The notes under the pieces are model-generated. The model was given only the letters and a program-made list of their open reading frames with translations, was not told the DNA's origin and made no database searches. The translations under genes were made by a program, and so were the position numbers. From Chalara sp. BL73 (taxonomy: Eukaryota > Ascomycota > Leotiomycetes > Helotiales), in assembly GCA_918026815.1 (NCBI GenBank), contig CAKJVC010000088.1:744001-808000 (forward strand): a stretch of DNA of 64,000 nucleotides. Direction: 5' to 3'. Below are positions 1-10,866 of the stretch, piece by piece. Each line of letters starts with the position of its first letter. Within the stretch, counting starts at the first letter, position 1.

Positions 1-3000
1 ATTTCGATTGACATCACCACATGCAGCAATTGTAGTCATCAAAGCCTTGTTAATTGCTTGCATAGCTGGCTTCAGCTTTCCTTTGACTACGCCATGAAAC
101 TGGAATGTTTGACGGGTAGTGAGCTTCATGGTCTCATTCCCAAAGGCGTTGCTGATGTCGTCCATTTGGATCCATTGTTTGGGTGTTGAAATACCACCGG
201 GCAATCTGCATCGAATCATGAATGAGTAAGCCGGCTCAAGACCTTGCGCCTTTCGCTCGTCTCTCAGATCACGATCATCTTGCATATATGTTCCGTGGAA
301 TTTGGTCAATTGCTGGTCGGGTGCTGAAATAGCTCCTGTGGTCGTGTCGTTGAGGCCTTCCACAATCGTTCCTCGGAGGTAATTAGAAGCCAGCTTGATG
401 TCTTCGTTGGTGATTGCTACCCATTTTGTTAGTGATTGATCCAATGTTTTGATAACTTCAAGAAAACTCTTAAGAAAAATACAAGAAAAGCCCAAAAAAT
501 CCAGTAGTCTAATAATTAGTTGGGGCTCCTGGAGGAGCTCAGCTGGGCGGTCTCAACATTCCTGAGATGCTTAGGAGTAGCGATGTATTTTGTCCATTTT
601 GGTGATCTTGTTGGTCTCGAAGTTGCAAAGATCACAATGGTGGTGTTCTCCCCTCTTATAGACAGTGAGACCTTGTTGACATTTTTAACATTCTTGAGAT
701 GATCCCCACCCGAGAGATGTCGCTTGCAATTGCTTGAATTAGGGAAGTTGTGGTCGCACGTCTCATAGTAGTCTTTTTTCTGTCTGAGGTTCTTAGATTC
801 ATGTCCTTTCTTCGCCTTTCTCTTGCAGACCAATAGCCTTTGTTTTCTTTCAGCAGCTAAAGCCTCTAGCTCTTCCGTAGATAGAGAAACGTCGCCCTCG
901 GGGCCTTCGAGTAGGGGGTTATGAGAACATAGCCCATGCTAACCAAGTGATGTATTCCATCCACGCAGAAAGGTCATGCCGAGACTGAGATCAGATTCTG
1001 AACTACAACGGACTGCCCAGCATAGGAATGTGAAGGTAGCTTCCAATAGAATGAATATAATTCTTGAAAGTGGTACATCAGTAGCATCTGGAATAGGTGC
1101 CCAGCAGAAAATCCCCTTGTGCGTAATTACGTAGCCCGCTGCTAAGGCCGTGCCAACATATTTAGGCAAAAGGTAATGCCAATCGTATTGTGACAAACGG
1201 TAGGCAACACCGCCCACAGTTTTGGTGCCTGAACCGATATAGATTGCTGGAGAACAGCTTTTTTTTCTCAAGAACAATAACGTAAACATCTCAACGTTTG
1301 TGAGTCTGGCTGGGAAGATTTTTGAAGAATGATATGGTAGGGGTGTAAAGGTTTGGACTACGTCGTAAAGACCGGGGCAAATACAATGGAAGTCGAGAAC
1401 AGCAGCTCCTTCGGAAACTCTTGGGTCGAGAAAACCTTGGTGTAGACAAGATTCTTCCGAGGAGTGAGCGTGAGACAAGTCCAGGCAAGAATGAGGATCA
1501 ACTGGACTAAATCGGTACATGGGATTGACTGAACGTCGTCCACAATAGCCAGGTGTGTGGCAAGACCATCAGGACCTGCCATCCACAACATCTTCGTTTG
1601 TCCGAGCGAATCGACAGAGCCGATGTGAAGGTACACCTTGTCCGATATTAGAACCCGAGAAATTATATCCTCGGGGAACATACCTGGAGATAAATAGACG
1701 GACAACTCAATGTACACGGCCGAAGATTGGGAGTCTTTTAAAGAACGACAAAGCCGGCGGTGTAGACTGAGGAAGTTCGAAGATACTTGGACCGAAAACA
1801 ATGTATGTCGAGGGGAGGAACGCCTTCTGGATATCTCGGGAAAGGGAGATAGAAATGGGGAGGGAGCTGCACTTGCCCATAACAACTTTGTTATAGTACA
1901 CCCATCAGGAATGGAAACTACTTACTTGGTTCTTCCGGAAGACCCTCAACCTTATCAACCCCTAATGCTTGCCAGATTAGAGGCTCCCAGTTCTGGTAAC
2001 CAGTTTGATATCCATCTGGATCCTGATCATCACCAAGGCCAATATTTGCGAGTCGCTTTCCACCTAAGTTGCCCAGGATGCGGTCAAGATCCTTAGCAGG
2101 CTTGTTATAATAATGCTTATCCTCCCTTCGCGGCCAATAGTGGCTGTCACCAAGTCCAAACACAGAGAAGTTAACATTAGCAAGATCCAGGTCAGTATTA
2201 TCCTTAATGGCATCCCAGAAAGCACGTGCATTCTGGGGAAATTCCCCTTGGCCTGCAACACTAGTAAGAACAACAATGTTCTCCTCACTAGCTAGATCTT
2301 CTAATGGGTAGTCCTCCATAGCCATCACAAGTGTCTTCAGTCCACGGGCCTTACCACGATTTCCCAAACGCTTGGCAAGTGACTCCCCGTTGCCGTTGTC
2401 TGACCCAAAGAGAATGGTTAGTGGGGCTCCAGCCATGCCTTCGAGAAGTTGGTTGTAGGCATCTTTGGCCTTTCGCTTCTGCAGCGTCCTCACCTCCGTT
2501 CCATAATCCTCAGCAAGGTTGGATGAGAAGTCCGGGTGTCTCTTCATTAATTGAGTGAGGTGATTGTCTCGCGCCAGGAACGCCGACAGCTCATTCTTGA
2601 TGCGCTCAGAATCCAACGAAAATTTCGGCTCTCCCTTCTCCTCGTTTGACGGATCCCATCTGTATAGTGGCCAGTATCCCAAATCAACAGCCTTCTTGGT
2701 TTCTTGTAAAACTGTCAATGGTGAGTCACCTTCCTTGAAATATGGGAGATAGGCAACAACGACTGAAGGGCCATCGAACTGGTCTGCTTCGATCATTGCC
2801 TCCAGAACTTGAGTATAGGAGCTATACACTGCCACAGATGCTACGTAGGCGTTACCGTAATTCATAGCATAAAGTCCAATGTCCTTTTTTCTGCGAGCGG
2901 AATCGGCTACAGCACGTTCGGAGTATGGCGTCGAGTCTATGATAAGCATGTTCACATTCTCGCCAGAAGCAATAACGTGGTGAACACCAGAATTGGCAAG

Positions 3001-4992
3001 GTCGTAAGCCCACGCATCAGACCCAACAAGCCACTGCGACTCCTTCGTAAATAATCCTTTCTTGGAAAGAAGGGTCTGCGAAAGGGGCGATCCGTCAGTC
3101 TGAAGGCGGGCCAAGACTTCTTCCGCAATTTCACTGGACTTCTCTTCATCTGCATTCGATACCCATTTTGCTAGCCATGACTTCGGAGCTTCAGTTATGA
3201 ATTCTTCAGAGGTTGACGCTTTCTTAACTTCGCCAACAAAACGTTGACGATGTTCCTTTCTAGCCAGAAGAGATCCAAACCCGAACTCGGGGTTGGTTGC
3301 GACAGTATCCGACACACCAGCGTTCTGTGAATTGATCGCATTCGCCAAGTACAATCTTGAGCCAAAAATTTGATCCAAAATCTTCATGTAAGCGCTTTCA
3401 ACTTTTGGCTGAACCAAGGGCGCCGACTTTGGTACAGTTCGGCCATCGGCATTGCCCAACTCCAGGTTTTGAATTGGTTTCTCGGATCTCAAGTTTTGTA
3501 GCACACCGCGCAACGCCTGCTGAACAGTGTCTGGAGAAATGTAGCCCAGCTGGTGGCCAACAATTGTCTCAACACCGCCTCCAGGAGATGATTTCAAGGT
3601 TGTCAACAGATCCAAAAGCAAAGGGCCCCATTTGGTAGTTTTTCTTCGGATTTGCTCCAGAACCGCCAGTCTCTTTATTGATTTAGGAATCGTCTCAATG
3701 AGCTTTGCTCCCAACCAAGGTCGGTATAATCTTGCAGTAATAACGCCAACCTTCGCAAATATCTCAGTCGGCTTAGCAGCGTCTATGGCTTCTGCAAAGG
3801 TTCCAACATCAGTACCAAAGATGAACAATGCGTTTTCAGCATTCGATGGTCCAGAGTATTCGAAAGGCGTATAATGACGTCCCACTCTCTGTCTAAGTTG
3901 TGCCCAGATATCTGTCACAAAAGAATATATATCATTGGAAGTGACAGCGCGTACATTCGCCGCCTCAACTGTCGTCGCAGACGAGACACTAGCCTTCCCA
4001 TCTACACTGCTTTCTCGAGGAGAACTTGACGACCCAACTGACGACGTTTTGGAAAGGCTAGCTGTGCCATTGGGCTCGATTGGAGTAGGTACAGTCGCCT
4101 CAACTCCCTCCATTGCCCCAGGTACAGGCACATTGGAGTGCTCAGTAATGGTAGCGACTCTGCCATCATCCGCATATATACTTGTGCCACCAATCTGAGC
4201 ATTTTGAAACTCGATTACAGCATTCAGTCCCAAAATATCTCTAACCACATCAACATCCTCAAATACAATCTGATGATCTTGTGCTGACGACCCAGCGTGA
4301 AAGAAATGTATTACACCCTTCCCAGACTTGATAGCGAGTGCATGAGCAGTCAATGCAATGTCTTGTGCTTCTTGCAGTGTCTCGGACTGAAGGAAAGTAA
4401 ACCCGGAATTTCGAATTGAGGTGATTGAGGAGTAATCGGGATAATTTGATGGCTGTAGTGAGACGTGGATAACCACCGGGAAATTGGCTAGTCGGTAAAG
4501 ATGAGGCACAGAAGGAATTAGGATAGAGGAGGATGTGGTAACGGACACCAGCTTGCCATTGCGAATTGGTGCGAAAACTGATAGCAGGGGATCAACATTA
4601 TGTCTAACTGTTTGTATCTGCAGGATACGTGTTAGAGCTCGCATACATCCATATGTGGAGATATTAATATTCATACCTCTGGTACCTTGCTCTCAATTGC
4701 AGCTACCAGGCTTGCATCTGCTCGACTTGCATATCTGTGAAGATGTGAAGAGAATCCAGAGTCCGCGCCGAGAGCAGGCTGTACAGACACAATTACATCG
4801 CTAGAAAGATATGCGATTCGTGCCACTATTCAGACTCAATCGTCAACATAATGCACACTAAAAAAAAGTAAGGTGTGATTCGGAAAGGGCTTGGGCAGGG
4901 CGGGGTGTTGATGCAAGGGTCCTGTTGATGAAATGTAGTAATATCTTACCAGCTTCTTCCGCAGTGCTAATCTTGAGGGATGCGGAGGCCAT
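1..4992 (-). CDS. MET5: Sulfite reductase (NADPH) beta subunit, hemoprotein; 5' part, 3' end outside window
   Basis: Reduces sulfite to sulfide in assimilatory sulfur metabolism, feeding cysteine and methionine synthesis; cytosolic. Exons seen: 4992-4950, 4825-4677, 4617-1926 and 416 to beyond base 1; phases agree at each join. The long third exon has a pyruvate:ferredoxin-oxidoreductase-like region, then a flavodoxin-like domain ([25 protein letters not shown]). Exon 4 starts the siroheme domain, with [27 protein letters not shown] and [11 protein letters not shown], closely resembling bacterial CysI. This order matches yeast Met5/Ecm17. The ATG at 4674 is not the start: that stretch is intron 2, and exons 1-2 supply the expected N-terminus ([20 protein letters not shown]). 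The odd feature is intron 3 (1925-417, 1,509 nt), roughly 20-30 times the usual intron length in this window and carrying a decayed gene. No transcript evidence is available. Confidence 0.95.
417..1925 (-). other. 1,509-nt spliceosomal intron of the sulfite reductase gene hosting a gene relic
   Basis: The donor is GTAAGT (1925-1920), the acceptor GGGTAG ends at 417, and a branch-type CACTAAC lies at 434-428 just before it. Splicing joins CCA A to CA ATC ACC, giving [19 protein letters not shown], the expected continuous passage from flavodoxin to siroheme domain. Nearly the whole intron is taken up by the nested same-strand relic. All signals needed for removal are intact, so the host gene is probably functional. 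Confidence 0.85.
516..1885 (-). pseudogene. Decayed intron-nested gene: GIY-YIG-like stretch plus C2H2-like fingers
   Basis: Same strand as the host gene. Three consecutive blocks read like one protein. Block 1 (1885-1358) includes [15 protein letters not shown] and [17 protein letters not shown]. Block 2 (about 1357-942, another frame) includes the GIY-YIG-like [13 protein letters not shown] near 1245-1207, then [19 protein letters not shown] and a hydrophobic [13 protein letters not shown]. Block 3 (938-516) is in the same frame as block 2 after a TAG at 941-939: [31 protein letters not shown], then a Cys/His pattern ([20 protein letters not shown]) and a second weaker one. Breaks are a frameshift near 1358-1370 and the in-frame TAG; a poly-T run at 1260-1266 is another weak point. 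From memory this resembles a multi-copy family in Leotiomycetes. Nuclease character is inferred only from the YIG-like motif. Confidence 0.6.
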
Positions 4993-6021
4993 GCTTTCAA
5001 AGTGATGATTCTCCTTCCGTTGAGAATGAGGAAGGGAGGAAGAAGAATCTTTGGCACGATTGGAAAAGAAAAATGCTATGTGGATGGAAGGAATATTTTC
5101 CAAAAGGCCTGACCAGAGCAAGGCGGTCTTCGGAGGGACCCCCTGGAGATAGATGGGATAGCGTCTTGAGCTGCCACAGCATCCAGCCAACAGGAGCCAG
5201 CAATTACTCAGAATCCCTTGACTTCAGGGGGGGGAGAGAGCGCGATGGATGAACATGCTGGTGTGGCTATATTGATATGTGGGGAAGCCCCCCGAGCCGG
5301 GCAGCCTTTTTCGACTTTTTTGCTCTGGTTCGCTTTGTCATCTGCGAAGTCCAGGCTGGTGTGTCTTTAGCTGAGAGCACGCAATTTGATAAAGTCACAC
5401 CATCCAGACTGAGTGCAAATTTACATTGCATATTGCTTGAGAACCTGGTGACATGGACATTCTCTGATGATGAGCAGACTCGCTAGCAAAAGATGGGATT
5501 AGTGGACACCCCAGTGGAAAATGAAGCCAGAATGTGCAAGTAGCAAACGCCGTTTGAATCTCGAATCCCGGAATACACTCGCACAAGACCCTAAAGGTTA
5601 TCCAAAGAATATTAAGCCGGTTTGATTTGAGTAGACAATCGCAAGGGAATCCTCTAGTGCCGCTCCTAAATTAAAAAAAGGTTCATAGCTATAAGGTAGT
5701 CGTAGCCTAGATAAAATCGGAGAAGGCTAAGAACTTCCTCCGGACGTTCACCTAGTTTATTTTGCTTCTCTGTATCACAACGCTTGATAAGAACTGCTCA
5801 AACCATGTTCTATTGCTCCCAAAATCATTATATGTATCTACTTGTCCTGGCAATCCTTCACCTATCAGCCACTCTAACGGATCTTGGCTTGTGCACCAGA
5901 AAATGCCAACTCCTTTATTACAGTACACCACCATGCCATGGGATAGCCAATTAACGCCACCACAGGTTCCTGCGCTCAACACATAGGGTCATAACTTTCT
6001 AGCTCGTACACGGTCCATTAT
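4993..6021. promoter_or_regulatory. Upstream region of sulfite reductase and 3' side of KEI1; no gene seen
   Basis: 1,029 bp between the sulfite reductase start codon and the KEI1 stop codon. It must hold the sulfite reductase promoter and 5' leader. Short open frames on both strands around 5750-5990 overlap one another and match nothing I recognise. No clear regulator site was found. Confidence 0.5.
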
Positions 6022-7120
6022 TTATAGCTTCCCAGCAACGAGGTTGGCTGGAGGCTTAGAAGGCCCAGTTCCACTTCGAGCTCTTCGTTCTCTTTCATAA
6101 GTGCCTGGGGGCCCGCCAGCTGCCTTTGAAGCCTTGAATCTTCCATCCAGGCCTTTTGCCCATGCATTGTCGGCTTGGCCACCAAGCCAGTAGTTTTCTC
6201 CCATCGAGACCATGATTCTGCCAAGCTTACCCTTCCATCCCTCACCACCAGGCGATCCTACTGCGAACGGATTCTCCGCAATTGGCTCCCCAGAACCATC
6301 AGTATTCAAATGCAACTTTGTTGAAGAGTGAGAATAGATATGTTGTCGGAGAACTTGTCGCGCATATGCCATTATTACGACAATGAAATATAATCGAATC
6401 AGCGTAAATCCTGCCACAACCATAATGCTGGGTATCGTCTCCTCAATTCCTACTGCGTGTCCCAAGCTTGGATTCGCTGCGCTAGCTCCAGTTGTACCAG
6501 CTGTTGCGAACGGCACAGCTTCTTGTCCAGCTCCTGCGGGTGTGGCAATTACTCCCACCTTGCTCACGTTGAATTTCGGGTTTGTAAAACCAGCTGTGTC
6601 TCCAATTGTGCTACTCCCGGGAGCACCATTAGGAATATCTCTGTTTGCACCATCTGCACTGACTGCAAGAAGCCATGTTACTGCGAAAGCGGATGTGAAA
6701 GCAGTGTTTATTATCGTATCGAAGAGGTAGAACCAAGCCAATACTAGGTTTTGAAAAGGACTTTGCTTGCGAATATGGGGCATAAGGTATGTGAGAAGGA
6801 TGAGGGCGGCGACGCTATAAATATACATCGAAAATTGTAAAGGCGAGAGCTTGAGCCCGGTCAGGACTGCGAGCAGCCCAAAGAAACCTGTTACTTTGTT
6901 GAAAATCATGCTGAGAGATATCATTTCCGTTCCAGTTCGAAGGCTCATGATGTAAAGGAAGGTCTGCCAAATATGTCAGCTTGTTGGATTACTATGTGTA
7001 GTTATGTTCTGCGCCAATGCGACTCCTAATGTCGTCTGGACCCCTATATTAAAGGTTGGTAGGGAGGGTCTAGCATACCCTCGGACGCGGAACACGGAGC
7101 CATCTCTGTATTAAAGCCAT
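6022..7120 (-). CDS. KEI1: Inositol phosphorylceramide synthase regulatory subunit Kei1
   Basis: Kei1 partners the catalytic subunit Aur1 in the Golgi, where complex sphingolipid (IPC) is made. Exons are 7120-7079 and 6963-6022 (327 aa); 14 codons of exon 1 end in VPRPR and join TFLYIMSLRTG. The ATG at 6948 is internal. Family hallmarks are a FNKVTGFFGLLAVLTG segment, SPLQFSMYIYSV, PHIRKQSPFQ and a C-terminal MVSMGENYWLGG motif. About four hydrophobic segments are visible, with a long Ser/Gly/Ala-rich loop between the third and the last. Yeast Kei1 is cut by Kex2; only a general basic stretch (ERERRAR) is present here, so processing cannot be judged. Confidence 0.93.
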
Positions 7121-7685
7121 CTTGAGGTTTGTAACACAGTTGGCACTTCACGAATGTTTGAAGAGTCGTTGTGTCGATGATGGCGGAAGTCAAGTTGGTC
7201 GCGATGCTCTCGTAAGAGGCTGAGCGTTTCGGGATGGGCGGAAATGGAGGCGCTTGGCCTTTATCGGCAATTTATTGGCTGAAAGTCCCGATCAAGCAAA
7301 TTGATCCCCAAGGAACTTGAATGTGGCAACAGCATACCAGGGAGTGCTTTCAGATTTTCAATTTCAGAAATATAACAGACCTCAAAAATATTACCTGCGT
7401 ACCTTTGTGCTAGATTTAGGTATCAGGCTGGGATTCTATACCCCTTGAAAATTCACTCAAAGCCTTTCAAGAAAGCAAATGAGACTGGCTCAATTTAGGG
7501 TCACAGTTAGATGCATCAAAGCATGTTATTTCAACTGCTTACCTAGATAAGGATGCCATTATAGCTGCTTGACCATGTAAGAAGGCACAATGTCTTGCAT
7601 ATAAGAAGTATAGAAATCGCAATAATGCAGCATAAAATGCATTCCCTTTTTTACGTATTTGAAGCCAGAGGTAGTGCTTAGCTAT
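7121..7685. other. Intergenic: KEI1 promoter and NOP53 3' flank
   Basis: 565 bp. It contains the KEI1 upstream region near 7121-7300 and AT-rich sequence beyond. No additional gene, repeat or RNA was recognised. Confidence 0.5.
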
Positions 7686-9057
7686 CTAATGCAACATGAA
7701 GTCCTTGTGCGTCCACTTCTCCGTGGCTTTCCTCTTTGCCTTCTTAGCAAAACTAATATGTCTTCTACTCTCAATTTTCCCACGCACCAACAGACTTCTG
7801 TACCTATCTTTCAGCAGATTGCCTTCGGGCCTCAACAAGCGTAAAGAATCTTGTAGCTCATCTGGAAGGACCAGTTCAAGATCTCTCTCCGGCAGTGCAA
7901 TTTTGCCCAACTTCCGTCGTCGTAACTCGAGATCATCACCTGAGCTGCTCCCATCGCTTTCTTGAGTCGCTAGGGCAAGTTGACGAGCCTGTTCGCCTTC
8001 AGCAACTTCCTTGGCAATCTTCTTGACGCGCATGGCCTGCTCATCACGCTTCTTCATTTGCGCAGCCATCTTCGCCTTACGCTCCTCTTCCTTGCGGCGC
8101 TTTATCTTATTTCTCTGGACTTGCGTCTTTCGCTCGGGTCTCTTAACATTGAGCTTCACATCCTCAACACCGCTCTCGAATCCTTCCCAATCCGTGTCCT
8201 CGTCCCATTCTGACATATCTGCTCGAGCTTCCGCTGCTTCCGCTTCCACCGCTGACTTAGTCGCCGCTTCCAGCTTGATTCGCTCTGCCTCTGCATCAGC
8301 AAGCCGCTTCTTCTCAGCGGCAAGTTCCCGCTCCCCTTCAGCAGTTAAACGCTCTTCGTAATCTGTAAACTGTGGATTGTAGCTGAAGCCACCTTCTGGT
8401 CTCTTAACAGCTGGGATTTCTTTTCCGTTTGCCGCGAGGGAGATTGGTTTTTCTTGCAAAGTTTTTGGAGCGACAGTCTTCCGTACTTTCTCAAGAAAAG
8501 AGAAGTTGGGATCCTGGGCCGCTTCGCGAATAGCTTGTTTCTCATCCCATGGATCATATGATGCTTCTGTAACTTCCACTAAAGACTTGTCATGCTTTCC
8601 ATCTGCGATTTTTCGTAGACGTGTAAGCTCCTTGTGTGAAACGCACCCCGTTCTTTGACGCTTGGGATCAACTATGCCATCCGTAGTCCCTACACCAGGT
8701 CTCTTTTTCGAGGATACAGAAGGCACTGCAGATCTCTGGGCAATAATTTCGTCAGCTTTTAGTGCCTTAGAGCCTTTTAAGACCTTTCTTTGTATGCTAG
8801 CATCTCCAGTCGTATCTAAAGTGAACAATTCCGCGGAATTCTTTTCGGCAATTATTCCTCTACAGCTGGTCAGTCACTGTATTTCCACATCAAATGCTCT
8901 CCTACCCCTTGATCACTTCATCGCGCACTTCCTCGAGACCCTGTTGGATGGCCGTAACATCAACGTTCTTTCTCCATGCTTTCTTGCCTTTCCTAGATGG
9001 CTGCTTATGTTGCTGAGGGGCCCCAGGAGCTACTGCTACCGGCTTTATTAAAGGCAT
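7686..9057 (-). CDS. NOP53: 60S ribosome biogenesis factor Nop53
   Basis: Nucleolar protein that brings the exosome helicase Mtr4 to pre-60S particles for ITS2 processing. Exons are 9057-8906 and 8859-7686 (441 aa); exon 1 starts MPLIKPVAVAPGAP and the join gives VIKGGIIAEKNSAELF. Features are a basic N-terminus (SRKGKKAWRKN), a long charged coiled-coil-like middle rich in Glu, Arg and Ala, and the conserved C-terminal block with LLPDEL-like VLPDELQDSLRLLRPEG and LVRGKIESRRHISFAKK. The Mtr4 gene itself lies 26 kb away in this window. Yeast Nop53 binds Mtr4 through an LFX(D/E) arch-interaction motif; here the exon join region reads LFTLD, a good candidate. Confidence 0.93.
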
Positions 9058-9365
9058 TCTCGTTGATTCGAATTGGCGGTACAGAAAACTGTTGCGGGGT
9101 GCTTGACACCCGGTTGATCCAAGAATTAAATGTTAAAATTTCCAAAATATCTTATCGGGGTTTATCGCTTCCGGTGCCGATTGGCTGCCTGGCTATATAT
9201 GACCAGGGTCATGTCACCCCTAGCGCAATTGCAAAGCCCCAAATGATCAAGGTGGCTCTCCTGAACTTTTAACTTCTTGATTCTTTGTCACTACTTCACT
9301 CAAACAACTTCTAAACAAGATCGTCATAGCCTGTAATTCCGGTCTTCGCATTCATACATCTGAAG
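9058..9365. promoter_or_regulatory. Divergent promoter between NOP53 and YPT6
   Basis: 308 bp separate the two start codons, which point away from each other, so the region must serve both genes. No further feature was identified. Confidence 0.6.
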
Positions 9366-10254
<889 letters not shown>

Positions 10255-10866
10255 AATTTAATAGAAGTAATTCTCTTCTTGATATGGGTTAGGGCAGACT
10301 TTCAACGGTATGGGGCATAGCGTTCAGCGATTTAGCATTGTACCATATTTTGAAAACACATTGGCTTAGCGTTGTAATGTATTAATAATGATGAAATCTG
10401 ATTGCGTGCCCTGGCCACTTTTCTTAATATCATGCAAATGACAAGGCGCACGGGGGCCTAGCACTTGCGCAAGGAGGACTTTTGATAATATATATATCAG
10501 AGTGGAGAGGCTCTGAGCGGGAAAACGTGACCTACTCTATGAGTGCTGGAAACATGTTGAAATGTGCTAGTGGCCGAACGAGCTGTATAACACGGTATAT
10601 ATGATGAATAAACTTGATGACAAGCTTTCTTTTTGTACGTGTAAGATTCGTGCTTGGGCGAATTGCGAGACACGGATGCAAGTCTCTAAAGTTGTTATTG
10701 ATCAATGCTTTACTACCACTGGTTCTCTTCTTTCTATAGCGTTTTATCCAGCTGAACTCGCTGCCACTTTACAAGCCATGAGAAACATAACAAGCTACCA
10801 ATATCTTAATGATTTGGAAGAAGCCATATCCTGCCGGCTTCGTCTATTTCCCCACCGCTAAGTTAT
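10255..10866. other. Convergent 3' region between YPT6 and external NADH dehydrogenase
   Basis: 612 bp holding both terminators. An 86-aa open frame on the plus strand (10601-10861) has no recognisable motif and is probably chance. A short TA-repeat lies near 10488-10497. Confidence 0.5.

Noticed and set aside
4615..4674. ATG at 4674 as the start of sulfite reductase
   Set aside because: The stretch is intron 2 (GTATGA to CTGCAG). Upstream exons encode the expected family N-terminus and fit in phase.
5752..5986. Overlapping open frames on both strands upstream of sulfite reductase
   Set aside because: Neither shows a recognisable motif, and they overlap the expected promoter.
10601..10861. 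86-codon plus-strand open frame between YPT6 and NDE1
   Set aside because: No motif; it sits in a convergent terminator region.
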